This document shows positions 1-7,354 of a DNA stretch of 64,000 nucleotides, in pieces (the first letter of the stretch is position 1; every line of letters starts with the position of its first letter). The notes under the pieces were generated by a model. That model made no database searches and had not been told where the DNA came from. It was given only the letters and a program-made list of their open reading frames with translations. Made by a program: the position numbers and the translations under genes. Origin of the DNA: a virus; IMG/VR virus record IMGVR_UViG_3300049793_000366, positions 434,865 through 498,864 of that record. One strand, written 5' to 3'.

Positions 1-7
1 AATCAAA

Positions 8-538
8 ATGGTTGCTCTGGTATCAGTTAAGAATTATGATATCGTTGGTGTTGGTCAAGACATAAAAGACGCTATACGTCAATACAAATCAGCTTTAAAC
101 TCAAGTGGTAACGTCACTACATTTGAAGGTAAGAAGTCAGACTTTGAAGTAACTGGTAAGATAACCCGATTCTCTGTTGATAATCGAAGTGGTAACTCTT
201 ATTACTATTTTATGATTGATACTATTAAAACTAAAATATTCGTAGCAACATCCAATATATCTGATGAAGTAGTTTTAACACAGCTTAATGATATAGCAAC
301 TGTAACGTTTGCTGATGCTAATTCATATCTTATTGATGTAAGAACCTTTGATAATAAGGGACTGAGCTTATCTAAGAGCGAAAGTCAGAATAAAGTTGAA
401 AAATATTTTAAAACAGTTAACGATTCAATTAGTATAAAGCAAGACGCAAATGATGCAAATGCTTTATGGGACACATTGAGTGAATCTAAAAAAGCTGAAA
501 TTTTGAAATCATATCAAAAGACAAACACTAAAAAGTAA
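8..538 (+). CDS. Unknown protein, possibly the C-terminal part of a longer one
   Basis: Not recognised. The frame is still open at the left edge of the window, so this may be the end of a longer protein rather than a complete 176-residue one. A beta-rich middle (about residues 40-115) is followed by a charged tail rich in Lys, Ser and Asn that ends in NTKK. Only six bases separate it from the CYTH gene, so the two are probably co-transcribed. It carries neither tag. Confidence 0.65.
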   Translation: MVALVSVKNYDIVGVGQDIKDAIRQYKSALNSSGNVTTFEGKKSDFEVTGKITRFSVDNRSGNSYYYFMIDTIKTKIFVATSNISDEVVLTQLNDIATVTFADANSYLIDVRTFDNKGLSLSKSESQNKVEKYFKTVNDSISIKQDANDANALWDTLSESKKAEILKSYQKTNTKK

Positions 539-544
539 TATATA

Positions 545-1051
545 ATGGGTGATATGCCACAACATCTTGAAATTGAACGTAAGTTTTTGGTTAAAGACTT
601 ACCGAATAGAAAACCGTCATGTATAGTACAAATTGACCAATACTATTGGAAAAATCCAAAGGGTGTCTGGGAGCGTGTGAGAACATGGCACACTAACACT
701 GGTGAGAGACGATGGATTCACACCGTTAAAAAATATCTCAGCAAGGGAGTCAACATCGAAGACGAGAAAGACATCACCGAATCAGAATATAAAAGCTTTA
801 TTAAGAAGTGTTCAAGTGTTGGTCAGAGTGGTAAATTTATCTCAAAGACAAGACATATATACATTGATGCGAACAAGATGAAGTGGGAGATAGATGTGTT
901 CAATACTGGTGCTAAGATTATTATGGCAGAGGTTGAATTACCTAAGAAAAGCTTTAGACTTAAGATACCAAAGTTTGTAAAGGAGATAGTATTATTAGAA
1001 GTGACTGAACTAAAGAAGTTCAGCAATCGCAACTTAGCAAACGAAATATAA
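545..1051 (+). CDS. CYTH-domain triphosphate tunnel metalloenzyme
   Basis: The N-terminal EIERKFLV stretch (residues 9-16) is the diagnostic first strand of the CYTH / triphosphate tunnel family, which hydrolyses inorganic or thiamine triphosphate or cyclises ATP. Charged strands follow in the expected order: ERVRTW, HTVKK, EDEKDI, SKTRH, KWEIDVF and MAEVEL, which would supply the basic and acidic residues lining the tunnel. At 168 residues it is a complete single-domain enzyme. A second Met at residue 4 is an equally good start. The substrate cannot be read from sequence. It shares the first operon with the CoaB-type gene. Confidence 0.9.
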   Translation: MGDMPQHLEIERKFLVKDLPNRKPSCIVQIDQYYWKNPKGVWERVRTWHTNTGERRWIHTVKKYLSKGVNIEDEKDITESEYKSFIKKCSSVGQSGKFISKTRHIYIDANKMKWEIDVFNTGAKIIMAEVELPKKSFRLKIPKFVKEIVLLEVTELKKFSNRNLANEI

Positions 1052-1312
1052 ATGCGCTTTAAAATTATATGCAATGACAAGGAGTTCGAACACGAAGTCT
1101 CTGTTAAAAATATTACTTACTTTGGTAAACCAGGTAAGATATCAGAGCTTTACATTCAGATAGAACAACTATTGAGTCTTGACCGCAAACTTTTTGAATA
1201 TCACATCGACTACTTTCAAGAAAAGATTTACATTGAGAATACTCATGCTAATTTCATGTCACACTTGCGCGAGAATAGACTTTCTAACCTTTTAGATATC
1301 GAATTGGTATGA
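1052..1312 (+). CDS. Unknown 86-aa C-tag protein
   Basis: Not recognised. The start codon follows the CYTH stop directly. The body is a mixed alpha/beta sequence with a helix around ELYIQIEQLL. The end, LRENRLSNLL plus five residues, matches the C-tag found on many unrelated proteins here. Its stop overlaps the next start. Confidence 0.75.
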   Translation: MRFKIICNDKEFEHEVSVKNITYFGKPGKISELYIQIEQLLSLDRKLFEYHIDYFQEKIYIENTHANFMSHLRENRLSNLLDIELV

Positions 1313-1602
1313 TGAACAACAACTCTAAGAGACCACATATTATCTTGAAACGAAATCCGGAAAGGGATAAATTTATTGATGCTATAAAATCAATAGGGTT
1401 TAGGCCCAGGATGGAGCAGAAGAATGTTGTTATCAGTACAACTGATTCAAATTCTGATTCTTCTACATATACACAATTGTGGGTAAAGGGTGACTTTGAA
1501 ATAAAGCTAACACACAAGAATGTAGAATTCGATGGTGATTTCTATGATTACAATGAGAGTGAAATATTATTCAGAAATTTAAAATTAAAAAACATTATAT
1601 GA
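1309..1602 (+). CDS. Unknown 97-aa C-tag protein
   Basis: Not recognised. Two consecutive ATG codons (1309 and 1312) are possible starts, both overlapping the upstream TGA. A basic N-terminus (KRPHIILKRNPERDKF) leads into a Ser/Thr-rich stretch and a short beta region. It ends FRNLKLKNII, a clear C-tag, and its last codons overlap the CoaB-type gene. Confidence 0.75.
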   Translation: MMNNNSKRPHIILKRNPERDKFIDAIKSIGFRPRMEQKNVVISTTDSNSDSSTYTQLWVKGDFEIKLTHKNVEFDGDFYDYNESEILFRNLKLKNII

Positions 1603-2375
1603 AAGCTTTAGTAACAGCGGGACCAACATATGAACACATTGACCCAGTTAGATTTATTGGTAATCATTCCTCTGGTAAAATGGGAATTGAAATTGCTGAG
1701 GAATTAAAACGTAGAGGTTATGATGTAACACTTATCATTGGACCCACACACTTAACGTGTTCGGAAAGTATTAACCGTGTTGATGTAACATCTGCTGATG
1801 ATATGTATGAGGCTTGTATTAAAGAGTTCCCATCATGTGATGTTGCTATAATGTCAGCCGCAGTAGCAGATTATAAACCAAGCTTTTGTTCTGATAAGAA
1901 GATAAAACGAAATGGTGATAACCTCACTATTGAATTAATTCCAAATAAAGACATCGCTTCTGAGTTAGGTAAAATGAAGAAGGCTAACCAAAAGTTAATC
2001 GGTTTTGCACTTGAAACAAATGATGGTGTTGACAATGCTATTAGAAAAATCATATCTAAAAACTTAGATATGATTGTGTTGAATCAGATAGGTGAGAAGG
2101 GTGTTGGTTTTAAAGTAGATACCAATAAAATATCTCTTATAAAACTGAAACATAATTTCACAAAAGCAAACCTACAAACTATGGTTTCTTTTCAGGATAT
2201 GTTAAAGAATTATCGTGAGTCACTTCTTCAAGATCCATCAAGTACATTCTACAATGGATTAGTTAAAAATACCGAAGCTCAGATAAGTGAGTGGAAACAT
2301 TTATTCATAACAACAAAAGATTTTGAAATGAAATCTAAGTCTGATGTTGCAGTTGATATAGTAAACTCATTGTGA
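1599..2375 (+). CDS. coaB: Phosphopantothenate-cysteine ligase-like protein (CoaB domain)
   Basis: CoaB joins 4'-phosphopantothenate and cysteine in coenzyme A synthesis. Diagnostic features are the N-terminal VTAGPTYEHIDPVRFI with HSSGKMG (about residues 5-29), SAAVADYKP near 85-95, KIKR, and the GFALET nucleotide-binding turn near 140. Cellular enzymes usually fuse CoaB to the decarboxylase CoaC; here the ligase stands alone. Between the last beta strand (about residue 185) and the usual final MSKxxVAxxI helix there is an extra segment of about 50 residues, which I have not seen in host CoaB. It lies in an operon with CYTH and C-tag genes. A role in boosting CoA or redirecting the ligase chemistry is inference. 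Confidence 0.9.
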   Translation: MKALVTAGPTYEHIDPVRFIGNHSSGKMGIEIAEELKRRGYDVTLIIGPTHLTCSESINRVDVTSADDMYEACIKEFPSCDVAIMSAAVADYKPSFCSDKKIKRNGDNLTIELIPNKDIASELGKMKKANQKLIGFALETNDGVDNAIRKIISKNLDMIVLNQIGEKGVGFKVDTNKISLIKLKHNFTKANLQTMVSFQDMLKNYRESLLQDPSSTFYNGLVKNTEAQISEWKHLFITTKDFEMKSKSDVAVDIVNSL

Positions 2376-2728
2376 TGATTGGTGGTGTTCACGGTTATAC
2401 TGGTCATTCTGTTGGTCAACAAACACCATGTGTGTGCTTCATATCATATGTTTCGCTATCACTTGAAGACCTCGTTGTACTCATAGGTATTGGTTTGAAG
2501 ATAACAAGACCAGAAGTTTTAAAATTTATCAAAGCATATTCCAAGAGTGATTCCGGTAGCAGAGCATTCAACTTTCCATTTACCGAAGAAGAATTAGAAC
2601 CATTTAAATATAAAGATTGTGTAGATGGTATCGATTGGGGTGTTCGTAGAGAATATGAAAACTTACCTAAATATGAAGCTATAAGAAAGGAATATTTTAG
2701 GAATTTAAAAATAGATAAAATTATATGA
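2375..2728 (+). CDS. Unknown 117-aa C-tag protein
   Basis: Not recognised. ATG at 2375 overlaps the coaB stop (TGATG); a GTG one codon earlier is less likely. The N-terminal part is Gly/His/Cys-rich (GGVHGYTGHS, PCVC), followed by a hydrophobic helix near LEDLVVLIGIGL. It ends YFRNLKIDKII, a typical C-tag. The stop overlaps the next ATG (ATGA). Confidence 0.75.
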   Translation: MIGGVHGYTGHSVGQQTPCVCFISYVSLSLEDLVVLIGIGLKITRPEVLKFIKAYSKSDSGSRAFNFPFTEEELEPFKYKDCVDGIDWGVRREYENLPKYEAIRKEYFRNLKIDKII

Positions 2729-2877
2729 TTAAAGAGAAATTAGAATTGCGTATGTACGGATTAGTTCCGTATAACATCAGTCCAATTCAACAATCAATAC
2801 AGTACGGTCACTCAGTTGTTGAATATGGTTTAGATTTCTTCAACAGTGATGAATATCAAGACTGGGCGAGAAACTGA
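2725..2877 (+). pseudogene. N-terminal part of a PTH2-like gene, cut by an in-frame TGA
   Basis: Fifty residues beginning MIKEKLELRMYGLV. They contain PIQQSIQYGHSVVEY, which resembles the first strand and helix of the peptidyl-tRNA hydrolase 2 fold (compare QxGHAxxE). The frame meets TGA at 2875-2877 and continues in the same frame as KTFMVMNGGTT into the next entry. Replacing the stop by Trp would give WARN-W-KTFMV, a natural-looking joint. This is a nonsense mutation, a sequence error, or a site of programmed readthrough. Confidence 0.7.
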
Positions 2878-2886
2878 AAAACATTT

Positions 2887-3267
2887 ATGGTTATGAATGG
2901 TGGTACAACTAATAACAACCCGAATAAATTGGGTACGTTAAATATGCACTTAGCTACTCTTAAAGAAGCTGGTATTAAAGTTGGTGAATTCTATGAACCA
3001 GACTTGAATGATGCTTTAACCGCAGTTACATTTCTTGCTGATGAAAGAGTATTCAACAGAGAAAAATATCCGGACCTTAATTATAAATCACCACATAGAT
3101 TACCAGATGATATGATTGGGTTTTCTGTTTATCGAATGAACCAAATAACAAATGACGAAGACCACGCTAAGAAGCAATGGATTAAGTCAATCGGTGGTGA
3201 ACAGAACGCTTTTCTTAGAGCATTTTTATTCACCGGGAATAATGGTAAATCGTTCCAATTCGCGTAA
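2887..3267 (+). pseudogene. C-terminal part of the same PTH2-like gene
   Basis: Read from the ATG at 2887 this gives 126 residues, but the frame runs back without a break to the TGA at 2875. NGGTT, LATLKEAG, FYEPDLNDALTAV and LADE are in the order expected for PTH2-like phage proteins, where the EPDL...LTA segment lies by the active site. On its own this piece lacks the first strand and helix, so a separately translated product is unlikely to fold. Whether the pair still yields a full-length protein cannot be told from DNA alone. Confidence 0.7.
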
Positions 3268-3299
3268 TTTGCATTCTTGAGAAAATATCCTTATATTTA
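3268..3299 (+). promoter_or_regulatory. Bacteroidota-type promoter, leaderless spacing
   Basis: TTTG (3268-3271), 20 bases, then TATATTTA (3292-3299); ATG follows after four bases. This placement decides the start of the next gene at 3304, because the upstream TTG-started extension would be encoded by the promoter itself. Confidence 0.75.
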
Positions 3300-3303
3300 C
3301 GGA

Positions 3304-3747
3304 ATGGATTATAAAGCCTACTATGCTAATTGTGGTTCTGAAAGGGAATATCCATATGATATACCGACATTAGAAGTTCTTGAATCTGATTCAGAATACA
3401 TGATGTCTGTGTTCAAAGAAGTTGTACACAAGGTAGTTTTTAATGTGTGTGATGATACGGATTACAGTGATAGATTGCGTGATCCTCGATTTATGGCTAC
3501 TAAGTTTTTTGGATTTACGGAGTCAATTCGCGGAGTAGCATTTATAAAATATTATAAGAAAGTAAAAAAAGAGGATAGATGGTTTATGGATTTCGTTAAA
3601 GATTTCGTTACCGTATATAAACCTAAAATAAGTAAGGATGAAAATGGCGAAACTATTCACGTAATTGATAGCGACCCAGTGAAGATACTAACACATCTTA
3701 AAGCATACAAGAGAGATATAGAATTAAAAACATTACTAAATGAATAA
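3304..3747 (+). CDS. Unknown 147-aa C-tag protein
   Basis: Not recognised. Starts MDYKAYYANC just after the promoter. An acidic N-terminal half is followed by a basic, aromatic stretch (FIKYYKKVKKEDRWF). It ends YKRDIELKTLLNE, a C-tag with two extra residues. Eight bases overlap the PARG gene, so it heads that operon. Confidence 0.75.
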   Translation: MDYKAYYANCGSEREYPYDIPTLEVLESDSEYMMSVFKEVVHKVVFNVCDDTDYSDRLRDPRFMATKFFGFTESIRGVAFIKYYKKVKKEDRWFMDFVKDFVTVYKPKISKDENGETIHVIDSDPVKILTHLKAYKRDIELKTLLNE

Positions 3748-4486
3748 AGAACAATTAATAGCAGTATTTGAAAATACGACAAGTATAATTAACTCAACAC
3801 CTGGGTTTCAATTATCAATTACGTCTAAACATAACACGAATAGTATTTCAGTACCTCGTGGTGAAACTATTGCAAACATACAGACGATTAATTCTGATAC
3901 AGTTTCAGCCGCTTTAGAGTATTCAAGAAAAGGAAGAACAGCAATTTTAAATATGGCATCATTTAAGAGACCAGGTGGTGGCGTTGCCAATGGTGCTAAA
4001 GCTCAAGAAGAATGCTTATTCAGATGTTCTAACTTATCTAAAGTTATTTCTAATGAATTCTATCCATTGGGTGTAAATGAAGGTCTATACACAAGAGATG
4101 CAGTCTTCTTCAAGGATTTTAACTACAACCAAATTGAACCATTCATGGTAGACGTTATCACGGTTGCTGCGATTAATTTATCTAAAGAAGATAACCCTAA
4201 GGAAATATTAGATTCGTATGATGTTATTATGATGGATAAGATGCGACTGATGTTCGATATGGCGTTACAGAATGGTTGTAAAAACATTATTCTTGGTGCT
4301 TGGGGTTGTGGTGTGTTTAGCAACAACCCAGTTAACATCGCGAGTATGTTTGAAGAAGTTATGATGAAGCGAAAAAACAGAGTTGATTCAACATATCACG
4401 AATGTTTCGAGAATATTATTTTTGCGGTTATCAATGACCACAATTCGGTTGGTGATAACTATGATGTATTTAGTAAATTTTTTTAA
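3740..4486 (+). CDS. Microbial-type poly(ADP-ribose) glycohydrolase (PARG/TIGR02452-like macrodomain)
   Basis: These enzymes remove ADP-ribose from proteins or nucleic acids. The signature is plain: NMASFKRPGGGVANGAKAQEE (about residues 72-92), combining the Asn-Ala-type strand, the PGGG loop and the GAxAQEE catalytic glutamates, then LxRxSNL. Further on, VITVAAIN and GAWGCGVFSNNP give the second substrate loop. At 248 residues it is close to family length. In a phage such an enzyme could reverse host ADP-ribosylation defences or clear ADP-ribose signals; that role is inference. It is followed two bases later by a small gene and then the ATP-grasp gene. Confidence 0.9.
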   Translation: MNKEQLIAVFENTTSIINSTPGFQLSITSKHNTNSISVPRGETIANIQTINSDTVSAALEYSRKGRTAILNMASFKRPGGGVANGAKAQEECLFRCSNLSKVISNEFYPLGVNEGLYTRDAVFFKDFNYNQIEPFMVDVITVAAINLSKEDNPKEILDSYDVIMMDKMRLMFDMALQNGCKNIILGAWGCGVFSNNPVNIASMFEEVMMKRKNRVDSTYHECFENIIFAVINDHNSVGDNYDVFSKFF

Positions 4487-4487
4487 A

Positions 4488-4772
4488 ATGTATTTCTATC
4501 ACGTAACAAATAAGGGAGAGAACGCAAAGTCACATTGGTTACTTGCTAAAGACGATACTGATGCGATTAGAATTGCTTCAACTGAAAAAGGCGTAGTTGA
4601 CTTAGACTCATTGGAGAAGTTAAAACCATACGCTAATATAAATAAACTAATTAAAGAAGGTAAGGCTGGTTTACTTGCCGCTAAAATTTTAGGAATGAAG
4701 GCATCTGACCTTATTGGTGGTAAAAAACCAAAACAGATTGAAGATCCTTGGTTTCTATATAAAGAAGTATAA
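4488..4772 (+). CDS. Unknown 94-aa protein between PARG and ATP-grasp genes
   Basis: Not recognised. The start ATG at 4488 lies just after the PARG stop. It begins MYFYHVTNKGENAKSHWLLAKDD, which suggests a small alpha/beta domain, and has a helical middle (INKLIKEGKAGLLAAKILG). Without a C-tag, it ends WFLYKEV. Position makes it a candidate partner of its two neighbours. Confidence 0.7.
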   Translation: MYFYHVTNKGENAKSHWLLAKDDTDAIRIASTEKGVVDLDSLEKLKPYANINKLIKEGKAGLLAAKILGMKASDLIGGKKPKQIEDPWFLYKEV

Positions 4773-4776
4773 ACAT

Positions 4777-5517
4777 ATGAGAGTATTTATTCCAAAAGGT
4801 TCACACGATTTTATTTCAAAAGAAGTTTTGAATGAGAATTGTTTTGCCGCGTTTTCTGGATTCAGTCTTATGGGTTGGGAAGTTATCTTCTATGATGCTA
4901 AAGAACAACCTGATAACTTACTTCGCTCTGATGTTGTAGTTGGTTATATAACTCATGTTAAACAAGCACTGAGAAAACTCGATATTGTACCACCAACTGA
5001 AATAGATTACCCAGAAGAATTGAATGAATACTTTGGTCGTAAGTTATGGAAGTCAACATTACACACTGTTTATAATGATGAAACAATGTGGCCAGTTTTT
5101 GTTAAACCAGTATTAGGAAAACAATTCAATGGTACACTAGTTGAAAGTCTTACAAACTTGGTAGGTCTTGGTGCACAGGAAGACAGAGAGATATGGTGTT
5201 CAGAGCCAGTTAAGTTTGTATCTGAATATCGCTGTTTCGTTCGTTATGGGAAGGTTTTAGATGCAAGACGATATAAGGGTTCATTTAAACACATACCCGA
5301 TTTTAATGTCATAGAACGTTGTATAGAAGACTTCAAAGGTCAACCAGCGGCTTATACATTAGACTTTGGTATAACAGAAGATGGTCGTTCACTTCTCATT
5401 GAAGTTAATGATGGATTTGCTTGTGGTTGTTATGGATTACATAGCATCGATTATGCTAAATTTATGTCAGCAAGATGGCACCAAATGGTTGGCTTACCTG
5501 ATCCATGTATCTTCTAA
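4777..5517 (+). CDS. ATP-grasp ligase-like protein, R2K clade
   Basis: ATP-grasp enzymes activate a carboxylate with ATP and join it to an amine or thiol. FVKPV with KQFNG (about residues 108-118) provides the nucleotide-binding lysine and loop, WCSEPV and VSEYRCFVRYGKVLDARRY the middle strand, and LDFGITEDGRSLLIEVNDGFACGCYGL the metal-binding Glu/Asn and C-terminal part. This order fits the R2K clade, known in phages and linked to peptide ligation or protein modification. Start ATG at 4777 fits the preceding stop. Length 246. The substrate is unknown; proximity to PARG is suggestive only. Confidence 0.8.
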   Translation: MRVFIPKGSHDFISKEVLNENCFAAFSGFSLMGWEVIFYDAKEQPDNLLRSDVVVGYITHVKQALRKLDIVPPTEIDYPEELNEYFGRKLWKSTLHTVYNDETMWPVFVKPVLGKQFNGTLVESLTNLVGLGAQEDREIWCSEPVKFVSEYRCFVRYGKVLDARRYKGSFKHIPDFNVIERCIEDFKGQPAAYTLDFGITEDGRSLLIEVNDGFACGCYGLHSIDYAKFMSARWHQMVGLPDPCIF

Positions 5518-5771
5518 TGAAAACATTAAATGATTATAATAAGTTTGAATTCATTGAAGATGAATTGGTTTATTTAGGAGAGAGTGAGAACTTTACATAT
5601 GGTAAAACATACAGAATAGAAAACGATTACGATGTAAGTGATGATAGTGAGTATAGATTTTATATGGTATCACTAAAGAATGATAACTCATTATATGAGC
5701 GTGTACCAGGTAATAAGTTATGTAAGCTATCAGATTTTAGAAACGAAAAAATTGAAAATATAATAAAATGA
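5517..5771 (+). CDS. Unknown 84-aa C-tag protein
   Basis: Starts at ATG 5517, overlapping the ATP-grasp stop (TAATGA). Acidic, with beta-type repeats of Tyr and Asp (EDELVYLGESENFTYGKTYRI), which resembles the middle of family A. Ends DFRNEKIENIIK, a C-tag. Four bases overlap the next gene. Confidence 0.75.
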   Translation: MKTLNDYNKFEFIEDELVYLGESENFTYGKTYRIENDYDVSDDSEYRFYMVSLKNDNSLYERVPGNKLCKLSDFRNEKIENIIK

Positions 5772-6403
5772 AAAAGCAAATTTTAACAATCAACGCACAA
5801 TCTTTTGTGGATGTAATTACAAATAGTTCATCTGAATTATTTATTTGTAATACTGACAAATCTATTGATTTAGTTAATGAAATATTACAGGAGTTACTCA
5901 ATGGTTATGTTGAGAGAAATGGTGGTGGTCCATCATTCTCAGATTGCTTTGGTGCAATTGCTATCGTTGGTGATAACAACCAAACTGGTACATACTTCAT
6001 CGATGATTTACCATTAACTGAACAAGATGCTTTAGAAGAGCGTAGAAAGGAAATAATCAAGGCACAGATTATCCGTGAGCTTGAGAAGGATCCATCTTGG
6101 GATAAAAAGAATTGGCAAGAAAGAGATAAAATTTCAGTTAAGAAAACAGAAGCACAATTCCTTGAATATAAAAGAGAAGAGAAACTTGCTACGGTTACCA
6201 GTGAGAAATCAAATCTACCTGAGTGGTGGTTCACTGGTGCTATGCCTAAGAAAAACTCTTGGGATTATGATTCACCAATGAGGTGGAGAGGAATGTACAA
6301 AGGTAAAATAATCATTGAGTCAGCAACAGACAATTCAATTCCATACGATTTATTCGATGAAATTGAATCAGCGTTTAATGCTGAAAGACACCACATGGGA
6401 TAA
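5768..6403 (+). CDS. Unknown protein with N-terminal DVITNSSSE motif
   Basis: The N-terminus (QSFVDVITNSSSELFICN, residues 12-29) is a motif I recall from Bacteroidota phage hypothetical proteins; its function is unknown to me. A long charged, probably coiled-coil helix (about residues 85-145, rich in E, K and R) leads to a Trp-rich C-terminal part (EWWFTG, PMRWRGMYKG). It is directly followed by the radical SAM gene, so it could be that enzyme's substrate or partner. That link rests on adjacency only. Confidence 0.7.
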   Translation: MKKQILTINAQSFVDVITNSSSELFICNTDKSIDLVNEILQELLNGYVERNGGGPSFSDCFGAIAIVGDNNQTGTYFIDDLPLTEQDALEERRKEIIKAQIIRELEKDPSWDKKNWQERDKISVKKTEAQFLEYKREEKLATVTSEKSNLPEWWFTGAMPKKNSWDYDSPMRWRGMYKGKIIIESATDNSIPYDLFDEIESAFNAERHHMG

Positions 6404-6404
6404 T

Positions 6405-7259
6405 ATGAAAGTAAGAGAATTTAAAGATAAAAATTATAAAGCTATTTTTCATAATGGTAAAACCATTAGGATAGCTACTGATGCGTCTAAACTAATTTCA
6501 GAGTTGGACTATCCTGAATTCTACGATGTTGCTATAAACAACAAATGTAAAGCTAATTGCTCTTACTGTTATGTTAGTGCAATGAAGGGTGGTGAGAACT
6601 GGGAGAATGTAACCACTCGCATTTCAAATTTCTTTTCAAAAATGACAACCAATCAAAGACCATTTCAGGTTGCGATTGGTGGTCATGGTGAACCTACATT
6701 GCATCCCGACTTCATTCCGGTATTGGAAACATTTCATAAATTAGGAATTGTTCCAAACTATACTACGAATGGAATGCACGTAACAAATGACATCATTGAT
6801 GCTACTAAGAAATATTCTGGTGGTGTTGCTATATCATGTCACCCACACTTAGATAAGACTTGGAAGCAAGCAGTAGTTGATTATTCAAGTGCTGGTATCA
6901 AAACAAATTTACACATCATCGTTGGTGAGAGTGGTTCAGTTGATAGATTTAAAGATATCTACGCTGAGTTTGAAAATATAGTTGACTACTTTGTTATTCT
7001 ACCATACATGGCTGTTGGTCGTGCTAAGGAAATAGAAGTTAAAAATGAATGGGATAAACTATTCAAAGAATTAAAAGACTACAACAGAGGTAAGGTTGCT
7101 TTTGGTGCTTTGTTCTATCCTTATTTAAAAGATAACGAAGAAGGTGTTAAGTATTTAGATATCTCTTTATATGAGCCAGAGTTGATGTCTGGTTACATTA
7201 TGTTTGACGTAGAAGAACCTATTGTCAGAAAATCCTCATACGACTTAGAGTACAAATGA
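6405..7259 (+). CDS. Radical SAM domain enzyme
   Basis: Radical SAM enzymes use a 4Fe-4S cluster to cleave S-adenosylmethionine. The cluster motif CKANCSYC (CX3CX2C) is at about residues 47-54, followed by GGHGEPTLHPDF, the GGEP-type SAM contact, and TTNG and HIIVGESG in later strands. At 284 residues it has a core fold and no obvious SPASM cysteine-rich extension. The start MKVREFKDKNYK at 6405 follows the upstream stop by one base. It may modify a protein, a peptide or RNA; the upstream NSSSE protein is the nearest candidate partner. Confidence 0.88.
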   Translation: MKVREFKDKNYKAIFHNGKTIRIATDASKLISELDYPEFYDVAINNKCKANCSYCYVSAMKGGENWENVTTRISNFFSKMTTNQRPFQVAIGGHGEPTLHPDFIPVLETFHKLGIVPNYTTNGMHVTNDIIDATKKYSGGVAISCHPHLDKTWKQAVVDYSSAGIKTNLHIIVGESGSVDRFKDIYAEFENIVDYFVILPYMAVGRAKEIEVKNEWDKLFKELKDYNRGKVAFGALFYPYLKDNEEGVKYLDISLYEPELMSGYIMFDVEEPIVRKSSYDLEYK

Positions 7260-7267
7260 GTTAGTGT

Positions 7268-7354
7268 GATATAAAAATTTATTGTTTTAACTAAAGTTGT
7301 AAAAACTTTCACTAATGGGTTAATATAACCATTAAGAAACAATAAACTTATATC
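7268..7354 (+). ncRNA. Folded 5' leader of the clpC-like gene
   Basis: The whole gap can fold as nested stems. P1: GATATAA 7268-7274 with TTATATC 7348-7354. P2: ATTGTTT 7281-7287 with AAACAAT 7337-7343. Inside are two hairpins, AAAGTT/AACTTT (7293-7298/7304-7309) and TAATGG-G-TTA/TAACCATTA (7313-7334). All pairs are perfect apart from one bulged G. P1 ends at the base before ATG, so opening it could control translation. The stems are AT-rich, as a thermosensor would need. The function is inference. Confidence 0.65.

Noticed and set aside
2725-3267. Recoding of TGA as a sense codon throughout the genome
   Set aside because: TGA ends many genes with exact ATGA or TGATG overlaps, so it is a normal stop here.
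3277-3303. Nine-codon TTG-started extension of the 3,304 gene
   Set aside because: These codons are the promoter itself (TATATTTA).
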